Positions 30,892 to 38,941 of a stretch of 64,000 bases of DNA are shown in pieces. The notes below the pieces were generated by a model. That model had not been told where the DNA came from. It saw only the letters and a list, made by a program, of their open reading frames with translations, and did no database searches. Numbering within the stretch: position 1 is the stretch's first letter; each line of letters begins with the position of its first letter. The position numbers were made by a program, and so were the translations under genes. Origin of the DNA: Alteromonas sp. 5E99-2 (lineage in GTDB: Bacteria > Pseudomonadota > Gammaproteobacteria > Enterobacterales > Alteromonadaceae); contig NZ_JAFNJE010000002.1 of NCBI RefSeq assembly GCF_017368475.1, positions 124,001 to 188,000 on the forward strand. Reading direction: 5' to 3'.

Positions 30892-31881
30892 TTATGAAAA
30901 TGACTCTGTAAAAAATTGCATACTCTTAAGCAAGGTATATTGCCGATAGGAGTCTGACTCGCATAGTAATTCATGATAAGCACCATCAACGACCACATAC
31001 TCTGCATTTTGAAATTGATGAACTACGCGATGTTGACGTTTATTGTCTATCACCTTATCGTCTCCAGAGCTTAATACTAACATGGGACAGGTGATACGTT
31101 CAGCATTGTTCTCAATGGTATCCATTGCCTGATACGCCGCAGCTAACCATTGTGATGTAACGCCACCTAAGCGTAAGTGCTTTTGTTCAGCATATAAACT
31201 TAAGATTGACTGATATCGTACTTTACTGTGGGTCAGCACATTGAGCTTAAATGGGTGAACTCTATAGCGACCTTGACCGAAAAAATAATCACTGGATTTG
31301 TTTTTCAGCTGGCTTTTTTTCAGCCCAGCACGTATCAATATATTTGCCAAAGTGTTCGGTAACGCAGGGCGAATGCCAAACATGGGTGAACACAGAACAG
31401 CAGACTGAAATAAATGCGGTTCCCTCAATAATGCCAAAGTACCAATGGCTCCACCCATAGAATGACACATCAAGGATAATGGTTTGTGCCAATACTTGAT
31501 GACATGTTCTTGTATAAAGCAAAGCGCATCATCAACGTAATCATCGAAGTGTTCAACATATCCTTGTTGTGTATCTGCGGTCATTCTTCCAGAAAGCCCT
31601 TGGCCTCGGTGATCTAAAGTAAATACGGCAAATCCATTATTAAACAAATCAAAGATAACATCTTTGTATTTTAAAAAGGTTTCAACTCTGCCATTCAACA
31701 ATACTATTGCGCTATGAGCATTGGCTGGAATAGTCCACGCGTAGGCAATCGGTACGCCGCCTACACCAGAAAAAACGCCCATATTAACAGAACTAGCCCA
31801 AAAACTTTGGGCTTCACTATCAAGAGAGTGAACACCTTCATTTTCACCGCTCACTTTCCATGATTGCTTCGTATTTATCAC
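30892..31881 (-). CDS. Alpha/beta hydrolase, lysophospholipase PldB-like
   Basis: A 329-residue serine hydrolase of the lysophospholipase L2 / monoacylglycerol lipase group. The nucleophile Ser141 is in MCHSMGGAIG, the FTLDHRGQGLSGR block lies at 88-99, an acid residue in SSGDDKVID and a histidine in GAYHELL near the C-terminus. No signal peptide is visible, so it acts at the cytoplasmic face. It overlaps cpxA by four bases and abuts trmL, so it is co-transcribed with the Cpx regulators. A lipid-turnover role in envelope stress is inferred from that position. Confidence 0.85.
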   Translation of the reverse strand: MINTKQSWKVSGENEGVHSLDSEAQSFWASSVNMGVFSGVGGVPIAYAWTIPANAHSAIVLLNGRVETFLKYKDVIFDLFNNGFAVFTLDHRGQGLSGRMTADTQQGYVEHFDDYVDDALCFIQEHVIKYWHKPLSLMCHSMGGAIGTLALLREPHLFQSAVLCSPMFGIRPALPNTLANILIRAGLKKSQLKNKSSDYFFGQGRYRVHPFKLNVLTHSKVRYQSILSLYAEQKHLRLGGVTSQWLAAAYQAMDTIENNAERITCPMLVLSSGDDKVIDNKRQHRVVHQFQNAEYVVVDGAYHELLCESDSYRQYTLLKSMQFFTESFS

Positions 31882-33248
31882 AGCGATAATACCGGTATCG
31901 TCACCACCACTTGCAACCCTTTTTCAGGGTTGTTTTTTGCTTCAATTTGCCCGTCGTGAATACTCACTGCGGCTTTTGCTATAGCTAGCCCTAAACCTAT
32001 ACCACCAGTTTCACTATTTCTAGCACTATCAGCGCGGAAAAACGGAGCAAAAATCGCGGTTAAATCACTTTCTGGCAAACCCGGGCCATCGTCAGATATT
32101 ATGAATTTCAAGCTCGATGAACTATGAATAACACTGAATTCAACGTGGGCATAAGCATATCGAATAGCATTTCTTAGTATATTCTCAATCGCACTTTCCA
32201 TCGCATCAACTTGTACCAAAACATCCATTGTAGGCAAACCTGCGACCTTAAGCTCGACGCCAGTTTGACTGGCTTCAAACTTTCCATTTTGAATAACTTC
32301 ATCGAGTAACGCTTCTACACTTATCTTAGTTTTTGCAGCCATACCGGCTTCTGTCCTCGATAAAGTAAGGACATCCCGAATAAGGTAATCCATTTTTTGG
32401 GTTTCTTTTTCAATTCTTTGTAAAGACTGCTGGGCAGAAGTAGATTCTTTCGTAGCATTTTCAGCTAAGGCCACTGCCATATTCAATCTCGCTAACGGAG
32501 ACCTAAGCTCATGAGAAACATCGGCTAATAATCTTCTTTGTGAATGCCAATTATCTTCAATCTTTTTAGCCATAGAATTAAATGTATTGGCCAACTCGCC
32601 TAATTCATCACTTTGAATGACTTTTTCATCAACTCTCGCATCCCACTGCCCATTCGTTAGCTCTAGGGCGGTATGCCTTAGAGCACGAATAGGGCGCAAT
32701 AACGACTTGGTAAAAATAACACTAAAAACCAGTGACAATCCAAACAATGCTAACAATAGCGCCGCAATCATAAAATTCGAATTACGCCGATTTGGTGTAT
32801 TTTCCAAAATAAATAAAAGGTAATTATCGCTACCTAGCTGGACTCGCTGTGGTCCAATAATAGTGTACTGCCGTCGTTTAAGTACTTGAGGGAGAGACTG
32901 ACCTGACAAAAGTGAAACGTCTCTTTGAATACGCTCGCGAAAAGGCCCTCTTCTGCCTATCACTTTGTCTTTTTCAATATCCACTAAAACAGCTGACGCA
33001 TCGCCTCGCCCTCCTATAGGACGAACTAACCTTGCCAATGGCATATGCTGAGCGTATTCTCTTTCTACTCGTTTCACTACTCGAGATAAACGGTCAATAT
33101 TGTCCTGTTCTGCATTGGCAATCCCTAGTTCCAGTATGGACCAACGACTAATTAACCATACGCATAATAGAGCCAGAGCAATTGTTACCCAAAACCCTGC
33201 TAGTAAACGAAATCCAACACTTGAAGCGAGTTTAGCTGTTAGTCGCAT
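31878..33248 (-). CDS. cpxA: Envelope-stress sensor histidine kinase, CpxA type
   Basis: A 456-residue inner-membrane kinase. Membrane helices at about 15-35 and 158-180 enclose a periplasmic domain of about 120 residues. HAMP follows (about 180-232), then HisKA with the phospho-acceptor His247 in SHELRSPLARLN, and HATPase with N, G1 (SDDGPGLP) and G2 (GGIGLGLAIAK) boxes. SHELRSPL and the genetic context (cpxR, divergent cpxP-like gene, CpxR-type repeat) support CpxA. It overlaps cpxR by 10 bases and the lipase by four. Confidence 0.9.
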   Translation of the reverse strand: MRLTAKLASSVGFRLLAGFWVTIALALLCVWLISRWSILELGIANAEQDNIDRLSRVVKRVEREYAQHMPLARLVRPIGGRGDASAVLVDIEKDKVIGRRGPFRERIQRDVSLLSGQSLPQVLKRRQYTIIGPQRVQLGSDNYLLFILENTPNRRNSNFMIAALLLALFGLSLVFSVIFTKSLLRPIRALRHTALELTNGQWDARVDEKVIQSDELGELANTFNSMAKKIEDNWHSQRRLLADVSHELRSPLARLNMAVALAENATKESTSAQQSLQRIEKETQKMDYLIRDVLTLSRTEAGMAAKTKISVEALLDEVIQNGKFEASQTGVELKVAGLPTMDVLVQVDAMESAIENILRNAIRYAYAHVEFSVIHSSSSLKFIISDDGPGLPESDLTAIFAPFFRADSARNSETGGIGLGLAIAKAAVSIHDGQIEAKNNPEKGLQVVVTIPVLSL

Positions 33249-33931
33249 AATAAAATATACCCAGCGCCTCGTACTGTTTTTATTTTGTTTTCTTCGTTGA
33301 TGGTAGACATTTTTTTCCTAATGTTACTAACATGCATATCAATGCTTCGATCGTATTCCATTAATTTTTTACCTAGCACATCTTCGCTGATTTGATTCTT
33401 ACTCACTAATGTTCCATGGTTCTGAGCAAGTAATTTTAACGTCGCAAACTCGGTTCCAGTAAGGTTAAGTTGTTCGCTGCAATAATGTGCACTGTGAGAA
33501 GCCACATTAATAGTAATCTCCCCTGCCGTTATTTCTGAATTTGCTGCTTTATCATCATATTGAGTTCTACGACGTATAATTGCATTAATTCTAGCAATCA
33601 GCTCTCTGTGGTTAAAAGGTTTAGGTAAATAATCATCCGCGCCAAATTCTAAACCTAGAACACGGTCATAATCATCGCCTCTCGCCGTTAGCATAATGAC
33701 AGGGGTAACTTTGGTTTCTCGGAGTGATTTTAAGACTTCAAAACCATCTTTTTTAGGCATCATTACATCGAGTAAGATCATATCAAAAGAGTGATCTGAC
33801 AACGCATGGGCTAACCCCTCCTCCCCATCCGAAGTGACTACCACATCAAAATCCATTGAAGATAGATATTCTTCTAACATGGACGTCAGTTCAGCGTCAT
33901 CATCAATAATTAATATTGTCGCTTTAGCCAT
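33239..33931 (-). CDS. cpxR: Response regulator, CpxR type
   Basis: OmpR-family regulator. Starting at ATG 33929-33931, with AGAGG 7 bases upstream, it has 230 residues; a longer open frame to 33958 has no such site. The receiver domain has the acidic pair DDD at 10-12, phospho-acceptor Asp55 in LLDVMMPKKDG, and K in LPKPF. The winged-helix domain (about 130-228) includes YDRSIDMHVSNIRKK and VRGAGY. It is expected to activate envelope-repair genes and its own operon through the repeat at 33995-34011. Confidence 0.93.
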   Translation of the reverse strand: MAKATILIIDDDAELTSMLEEYLSSMDFDVVVTSDGEEGLAHALSDHSFDMILLDVMMPKKDGFEVLKSLRETKVTPVIMLTARGDDYDRVLGLEFGADDYLPKPFNHRELIARINAIIRRRTQYDDKAANSEITAGEITINVASHSAHYCSEQLNLTGTEFATLKLLAQNHGTLVSKNQISEDVLGKKLMEYDRSIDMHVSNIRKKMSTINEENKIKTVRGAGYILLCD

Positions 33932-33994
33932 TTTTTTACCTCTACATATTCGACACATCGAATCATAACTAAGACTAATGCAGTAACAAGATCA

Positions 33995-34011
33995 CTTTAC
34001 ATAAACTTTAC
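33995..34011. promoter_or_regulatory. CpxR-type tandem operator
   Basis: On the minus strand the sequence reads GTAAAG-TTTAT-GTAAAG, two direct half-sites whose starts are 11 bp apart. The established CpxR consensus is GTAAA-N5-GTAAA. It lies 64 bases upstream of the cpxR start and 72 bases upstream of the CpxP-like start, so it could serve both directions. Confidence 0.7.
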
Positions 34012-34082
34012 GTGTTACACACACTCCTTTGCACTGCATTGTGTACTATTTATTTGAACTCAAAATAAAAGGTACCATTGTT

Positions 34083-34829
34083 ATGTCGTTATCCATTAAG
34101 CCAATCTTACTTACAGCATGTATTAGCTATACACTTTTGGTTTCTCAAACCGCATTTGCAAAGGAACATCAAAAGCGCAGCCATGCTAACCCTCTACAAA
34201 GTCTATCGTTGAGCGCCGAACAAGAATCACAGATTAACGATATTGGTCGCTCACCAATGAAGCATAAACGTAAAGGCAGCCCATTCAAGTACTTTGCTCC
34301 CATTGCCTTCACTTCTGAGTTAGATGAACAACAATTAGTTCTGGCTGTTGAGGCAAATATTGCAGTTAAAAAGCATCAGGGGCTCGCTTCTGCTAAAAGA
34401 AAGCATGCTGTGCTTGCCATTCTCACTGATGAGCAAAAACAACAGCTAGAAGAAAAACAACTGGAAAAACGAAGCTCTCGCTCTGAAAAGTCTTCTTTAG
34501 AGCAAAAACTTACGAAACGGTTAGCGCTGACTGAGGCACAATTAGACTCAATACAAACTGAGCTAGCTGAACTCGACGCCCTTCATCAAGTCGCTCGAGA
34601 GCAACGTAAGACGTTTAAAGAGTTCGAAAAGAACTTACTAAATCAAGAAACATTTGATGCCGAAGCCTGGTTAACGCAATTCAATACTAACGCAACGCAA
34701 ATGAAAACTAACGCCACCGCATTTGCAACAAATATGCATCAAATTTACTTAGCACTGGATGAGCAGCAGCAACTAAAAATTAAACGTGGAATGCAGAAAA
34801 AGAAACCAAAGAACAAAAAACACAGTTAG
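34083..34829 (+). CDS. CpxP/Spy-like periplasmic protein with two LTxxQ modules
   Basis: With the ATG at 34083 (AAAGG about 10 bases upstream) it has 248 residues and a signal peptide ending AFA-KEH near 26; an ATG at 34029 would only add a tail in front. Four LTxxQ-type motifs are seen: LSAEQ (43-47), LTDEQ (114-118), LTEAQ (149-153) and LDEQQ (225-229). A normal CpxP or Spy has two in about 140-165 residues, so this looks like a tandem pair. The mature protein is helical, highly charged and Gln/Lys-rich, with a basic end. Divergence from cpxR supports a CpxP role as a periplasmic chaperone and inhibitor of CpxA. Confidence 0.75.
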   Translation: MSLSIKPILLTACISYTLLVSQTAFAKEHQKRSHANPLQSLSLSAEQESQINDIGRSPMKHKRKGSPFKYFAPIAFTSELDEQQLVLAVEANIAVKKHQGLASAKRKHAVLAILTDEQKQQLEEKQLEKRSSRSEKSSLEQKLTKRLALTEAQLDSIQTELAELDALHQVAREQRKTFKEFEKNLLNQETFDAEAWLTQFNTNATQMKTNATAFATNMHQIYLALDEQQQLKIKRGMQKKKPKNKKHS

Positions 34830-34834
34830 AACAT

Positions 34835-34901
34835 TTGAGCTAGGGCGTATTGAACTTGTTTGTGTATTCTCACAGCAAAGTTCAACACGCTCAGGGCTCA
34901 A
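34835..34901. repeat. Long imperfect inverted repeat after the CpxP-like gene
   Basis: TTGAGC (34835-34840) and GCTCAA (34896-34901) flank a second helix, where 34845-34864 pairs with 34871-34890 at 16 of 20 positions around a 6-base loop. Neither strand shows a T-run after it, so it is not a standard terminator. It may stabilise the mRNA 3' end of the CpxP-like or the convergent tpiA transcript. Confidence 0.45.
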
Positions 34902-34940
34902 TCACTATATTTATGAGCTAGTGCACTACGCAAAGTTTAA

Positions 34941-35696
34941 TTAATTTGCATCGGCTACTTTACAGATTTGCATAAAGTGTTCTGCATCTAAGCTCGCGCC
35001 ACCAACCAGCAACCCATCAATGTCCTTATTTTTCAACAAATCTGCTGCATTGTCTTTGTTTACACTTCCGCCATACAAAATACGCACTTTTTCAGCAAAA
35101 TCTTCCCCTTTAATTGATGCCAATTGGCAACGAATATAAGCATGAATATTCTGCGCATCATCAGGGCTAGCGGCCTTACCTGTGCCAATGGCCCATACGG
35201 GTTCATAAGCCACACAAAGTTGCTCTCCTGAACACTCAATTTCGCCCAAGGTTTCTTCTAATTGCTTGAATAAGACATCTTTTGTAACACCTGCGTCTCT
35301 TTGCTGTAGATTTTCACCAATACACAATATTGGCATTAAATTGACTTCAAGAGCTTGGTTGACTTTAATCTGGCAACTCGCATTGCTTTCACCAAACATT
35401 TGGCGACGCTCAGAGTGACCAATCAAACACAAACCACCGCCGGCTTGTTTTACCATTTTTGCTGAAGTCTCTCCGGTATATGCCCCAGAAGCGTATTTAC
35501 TGATATTTTGACTACCAACAATAATTTCTGAATGCTGAAGAAAATTCAGCATGTCTCGCATATAGATATAAGGCGGGCATATCGCGATGTCAGTTTCAAA
35601 ATGTTTACCAATAAACGCCGCTACTGACGTACAAAGTAAATCAATACCGCCATTCAGTTTCCAATTCGCGATAACAAGAGGGTTACGTTCTGCCAT
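34941..35696 (-). CDS. tpiA: Triosephosphate isomerase
   Basis: Interconverts dihydroxyacetone phosphate and glyceraldehyde 3-phosphate in glycolysis. It has 251 residues. The catalytic Lys is in NWKLNG near residue 12, the His in LIGHSERRQ and the Glu in AYEPVWAIGTG, with the phosphate-gripping GGSV late in the protein. It lies 49 bases downstream of mgsA on the same strand; both enzymes draw on dihydroxyacetone phosphate. Confidence 0.97.
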   Translation of the reverse strand: MAERNPLVIANWKLNGGIDLLCTSVAAFIGKHFETDIAICPPYIYMRDMLNFLQHSEIIVGSQNISKYASGAYTGETSAKMVKQAGGGLCLIGHSERRQMFGESNASCQIKVNQALEVNLMPILCIGENLQQRDAGVTKDVLFKQLEETLGEIECSGEQLCVAYEPVWAIGTGKAASPDDAQNIHAYIRCQLASIKGEDFAEKVRILYGGSVNKDNAADLLKNKDIDGLLVGGASLDAEHFMQICKVADAN

Positions 35697-35745
35697 TAAA
35701 TAAAGTCCTTTGAATTAAATTCTAATAAAAGTGAATGAAAAATCA

Positions 35746-36138
35746 TTAATCTGCCAAAAATAAGGGTGAAGTCACAATTAAATTTGCTGTCGCCCGAGAG
35801 CAAGCGACGGGTGTATCGTATACAGAACAAAGACGCAAAAGCGCTTTTACATCAGGATCATGTGGTTGAGCACTTAGAGGATCCCAAAAGAAAAACAAAG
35901 CTGATAGCTTTTCCTCAGCGATAAGTGCGCCAATTTGCTGGTCGCCACCTAAAGGTCCACTCTTTAACCGAGTTACCGTAAGCCCTACTTCGTCTTGAAG
36001 CCGTTTACCCGTAGTTCCGGTGGCTATGATATTGTGTTTTAACAACATATCTTTATGTTGGTTAGCCCAGTCAATTAACGCTTCTTTTTTATGATCGTGG
36101 GCAACTAATGCTAGTGTTTTAATAAAACCACCTCCCAT
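35746..36138 (-). CDS. mgsA: Methylglyoxal synthase
   Basis: Converts dihydroxyacetone phosphate to methylglyoxal and phosphate, an overflow route when phosphate is limiting. It has 130 residues, shorter than the 152 of E. coli through a shorter N-terminus. Typical motifs: [39 protein letters not shown] with the catalytic Asp, [15 protein letters not shown], and ACSRATAN. It is divergent from argC, and the tandem ARG boxes begin one base from its start codon. Confidence 0.95.
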   Translation of the reverse strand: MGGGFIKTLALVAHDHKKEALIDWANQHKDMLLKHNIIATGTTGKRLQDEVGLTVTRLKSGPLGGDQQIGALIAEEKLSALFFFWDPLSAQPHDPDVKALLRLCSVYDTPVACSRATANLIVTSPLFLAD

Positions 36139-36177
36139 TGAAAATATTTATACATTTTTATTGCATAAATATTCTAT
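36139..36177. promoter_or_regulatory. Tandem ARG boxes (ArgR operator)
   Basis: Two 18-bp imperfect palindromes (36139-36156 and 36160-36177) are separated by 3 bp, the standard ArgR arrangement. Against the half-site consensus TGAAT-N4-ATTCA the right box reads TGCAT-AAAT-ATTCT (8 of 10) and the left AAAAT-ATTT-ATACA (7 of 10). The right box ends 53 bases before argC. Confidence 0.65.
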
Positions 36178-36230
36178 AAGGTTAAACTCGTCTGCTTATT
36201 TTTAATTGCCTATAGCATAAATAGTTTTTC

Positions 36231-37256
36231 ATGGTTAAAACAGCAATATTTGGTGCCAGTGGATACACAGGCGCAGCACTCGTAGAAAAAGTCATTCAGC
36301 ACCCTTTTTTAGAGCTGAATAATCTTTATGTATCTACAAACAGTAACGATGCAGGGAAAACTATCGCATCATTGCATCCTAGCTTGTCTCATTTGTCGTC
36401 CCATACCTTAATTGCGGCTGATGAATCGATGCTAGCCGATATCGCCAATGAAAACGACGTTATTCTGCTTGCGACGCCTCACGAAGCAAGCCACGACTGG
36501 ACCCCTCATCTTCTCAATGGCAAGGCCAGAGTTTTTGATTTGTCGGGCGCGTTTCGTCTAGCAAGTAGCGAAGATTACGAAAACTTTTACGGTTTCAAAC
36601 ACCAACACACACAATGGCTAGACAAGGCTATATATGGCTTAGCGGAACACAATACTGATGCTATTGCTAATGCAAAGTTAGTTGCTGTTCCGGGATGCTA
36701 CCCGACAGCTTCATTGTGCGGCTTATTACCTCTAAAAAAAGCCGGAGTACTCGACAGTACTATTCCTCCTATTATTAACGCAGTGTCCGGTGTTAGTGGA
36801 GCAGGAAGAAAAGCAGCGCTTAGCAATAGCTTTTGTGAAGTTAGCTTGCAAGCTTATGGTGTGTTTTCACACAGGCACACGCCAGAAATATCTCAACACT
36901 TGGGTCAAGATGTAATTTTTACGCCTCACTTAGGTAACTTCAAACGGGGTATTTTGGCTACGATTACTGCAAAATTATCACCGGATGTAACAGCCGAGCA
37001 GGTAAATGAGATATTTACTCAGTATTATCAAAATAATCCCATTGTTAGATTACAAGCCACTAACCCTAAATTGGACGACGTGGTAAATACACCGTTTTGC
37101 GATTTACATTGGCATATTGATACATCAAAAGGTTATATCATTGTGTCTAGCGCAATCGACAACGTGTTAAAAGGCGCTGCTACACAAGCAATTCAGTGCG
37201 TTAATTTAAGTCATGGTTGGCCTGACCAAACCGGTCTCGTTGGCGGTGTTGCATGA
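36231..37256 (+). CDS. argC: N-acetyl-gamma-glutamyl-phosphate reductase
   Basis: NADPH-dependent reduction of N-acetylglutamyl phosphate, third step of arginine synthesis. It has 341 residues. The Rossmann motif is IFGASGYTGAAL (5-16); the catalytic Cys is in AVPGCYPTAS, the family GCYPT signature. It is the first gene of argCBFGHA, controlled by the paired ARG boxes upstream. Its stop overlaps argB by four bases. Confidence 0.97.
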   Translation: MVKTAIFGASGYTGAALVEKVIQHPFLELNNLYVSTNSNDAGKTIASLHPSLSHLSSHTLIAADESMLADIANENDVILLATPHEASHDWTPHLLNGKARVFDLSGAFRLASSEDYENFYGFKHQHTQWLDKAIYGLAEHNTDAIANAKLVAVPGCYPTASLCGLLPLKKAGVLDSTIPPIINAVSGVSGAGRKAALSNSFCEVSLQAYGVFSHRHTPEISQHLGQDVIFTPHLGNFKRGILATITAKLSPDVTAEQVNEIFTQYYQNNPIVRLQATNPKLDDVVNTPFCDLHWHIDTSKGYIIVSSAIDNVLKGAATQAIQCVNLSHGWPDQTGLVGGVA

Positions 37257-38029
37257 CAAAACCGATTATTATAAAAGTAGGTGGCGCGTTACTAGAGTCA
37301 GAATCAGCTGCGTCTCAATTTTTTACCCAGCTTAGTTTACTAAAAGGTGTAAATCCCATAGTTGTACATGGTGGCGGCGCACAAGTACAAGCCATGTTAA
37401 AAGACCTTGGCTTTACTTCACAGAAACACTTAGGCATGCGTATCACTCCCGATGCACATATGCCTGTAGTTGCAGGTGTTTTAGCGGGTTCAGTCAATAA
37501 ACAACTTGTTGCTATGGCTCAGGCTAAATCGTGCAAAGCCGTGGGAATTAGTATTTTAGATGGCAATTTAATGCACTGTGAGCGAGTAAGTGAATCCCTT
37601 GGGTGCGTTGGCGCTCCGACCACAGTAAATCCTAAACTTGTATCTGAGCTCGTTGAAAATAATTGGCTTCCTATTGTTTCTTCCATTGGCTCTGACAGTA
37701 AAGGGCAACTATTGAATATCAATGCCGACCACGCAGCGTCAGCGCTAGCTGTAGCCATGGTATGCCCGCTAGTTTTGTTATCGGATGTATCGTCGGTGCT
37801 AAACGAAAACAAAGAGCGCATAGCCACTATTTCGCCCAACGATATGCAAGAGCTAATTAATGCAAAAGTTATCGTTGAAGGAATGAAAGTAAAAGTTGAA
37901 TCGGCTATGGACACAGCGCAAAAAACCAATAGAAGCGTTACAATCGCGGGTTGGAAAGACAATATAAATGACATTATCAATGGGCGGCTTGGTACGCAAG
38001 TTCATGCTCATAAAGGACCTTTAATATGA
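37253..38029 (+). CDS. argB: Acetylglutamate kinase
   Basis: Phosphorylates N-acetylglutamate. It has 258 residues, the short arginine-insensitive form without the N-terminal helix of feedback-inhibited kinases. Motifs: IIKVGGALLES, VVHGGGAQV, and the C-terminal IVEGMKVKVESA. It overlaps argC at the 5' end and argF at the 3' end by four bases each. Confidence 0.97.
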   Translation: MTKPIIIKVGGALLESESAASQFFTQLSLLKGVNPIVVHGGGAQVQAMLKDLGFTSQKHLGMRITPDAHMPVVAGVLAGSVNKQLVAMAQAKSCKAVGISILDGNLMHCERVSESLGCVGAPTTVNPKLVSELVENNWLPIVSSIGSDSKGQLLNINADHAASALAVAMVCPLVLLSDVSSVLNENKERIATISPNDMQELINAKVIVEGMKVKVESAMDTAQKTNRSVTIAGWKDNINDIINGRLGTQVHAHKGPLI

Positions 38030-38931
38030 ACAGCTTGCTTACATTTTCAAATTGGACGCCTGAACAGGCGCAATCATTGCTGGAGCTTGCATTAAAAGTA
38101 AAGCAGCAGCCCCAAGATTACACTGACGTTTTACGTGGTAAAAATATCATTGGTTATTTTGAAAAGCCATCACTGCGCACACGTCTCAGTTTTGATATCG
38201 GTGTGCAAAAACTAGGTGGTCATTTTATTTATGTTGATACTGCATCAAGTAAATTAAGTGGGCGTGAAGACGCTGTAGATATGGCTGCCAATATGAGTTG
38301 CTGGGCCGACGGTATTGTAGCCCGTGTATTTTCCCACACTACGTTAGAAACCTTTGTGGAAAATGCCTCTGTACCTGTGGTTAATGCGCTTTGCGACAAA
38401 TACCACCCGTGCCAGGCGATTGCTGATTACCTGTCGATGTATGAAACTTTTGGCACCGTAAAAGGGAAAACCCTCGCATACGTAGGCGACGGTAACAATG
38501 TGACTCATTCCCTTCTTCTATTAGGCGCACTATTGGGTTGCCATCAAGTCGTGGTAACACCTGAGGGTCACGAAGTGGATGAGGATATTCTAGCTCATGC
38601 TCGTTCATTAGCTGAACAAACCCAAACAACAATTACAACAAGTAACGATGTCGACGCCGCAAAGGGCGCAGATATTATCTATGCTGATACTTGGTTATCA
38701 ATGGGTGACGACACCCCTCTTGAAAAAATTAAGGCGCGTTTTATGCCCTACCAAGTCAATTCAGCCATGATGAAGTTAACCGGGGCGAGCCATGTTATGC
38801 ATTGCCAACCCGCCCATAGAGATTTAGAAATTACCAGTGAGTTGATTGACGGCGAGAAGTCTTTACTTATGCTTCAAGCCGAAAATCGCATGCACGCTCA
38901 AAACGCTGTACTCACTACATTATTCGCTTAA
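38026..38931 (+). CDS. argF: Ornithine carbamoyltransferase
   Basis: Transfers a carbamoyl group to ornithine to form citrulline. It has 301 residues, short for the family. The carbamoyl-phosphate loop, usually STRTR, reads SLRTR at 49-53, and the usual HCLP is HCQP at 259-262. [26 protein letters not shown] and the C-terminal [12 protein letters not shown] are standard. The operon position between argB and argG makes ornithine the likely substrate, though acetylornithine cannot be excluded from sequence alone. It overlaps argB by four bases, and argG follows after 10 bases. Confidence 0.9.
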   Translation: MNSLLTFSNWTPEQAQSLLELALKVKQQPQDYTDVLRGKNIIGYFEKPSLRTRLSFDIGVQKLGGHFIYVDTASSKLSGREDAVDMAANMSCWADGIVARVFSHTTLETFVENASVPVVNALCDKYHPCQAIADYLSMYETFGTVKGKTLAYVGDGNNVTHSLLLLGALLGCHQVVVTPEGHEVDEDILAHARSLAEQTQTTITTSNDVDAAKGADIIYADTWLSMGDDTPLEKIKARFMPYQVNSAMMKLTGASHVMHCQPAHRDLEITSELIDGEKSLLMLQAENRMHAQNAVLTTLFA

Positions 38932-38941
38932 AGGAAAGTTT

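Noticed and set aside
38381-38632. Minus-strand ORF in argF
   Set aside because: Antisense shadow of a conserved gene, no initiation signal.
38846-38941. N-terminal extension of argG into argF
   Set aside because: The extra 32 residues are the out-of-frame reading of the argF end; the ATG at 38942 has a good ribosome-binding sequence and the family N-terminus.
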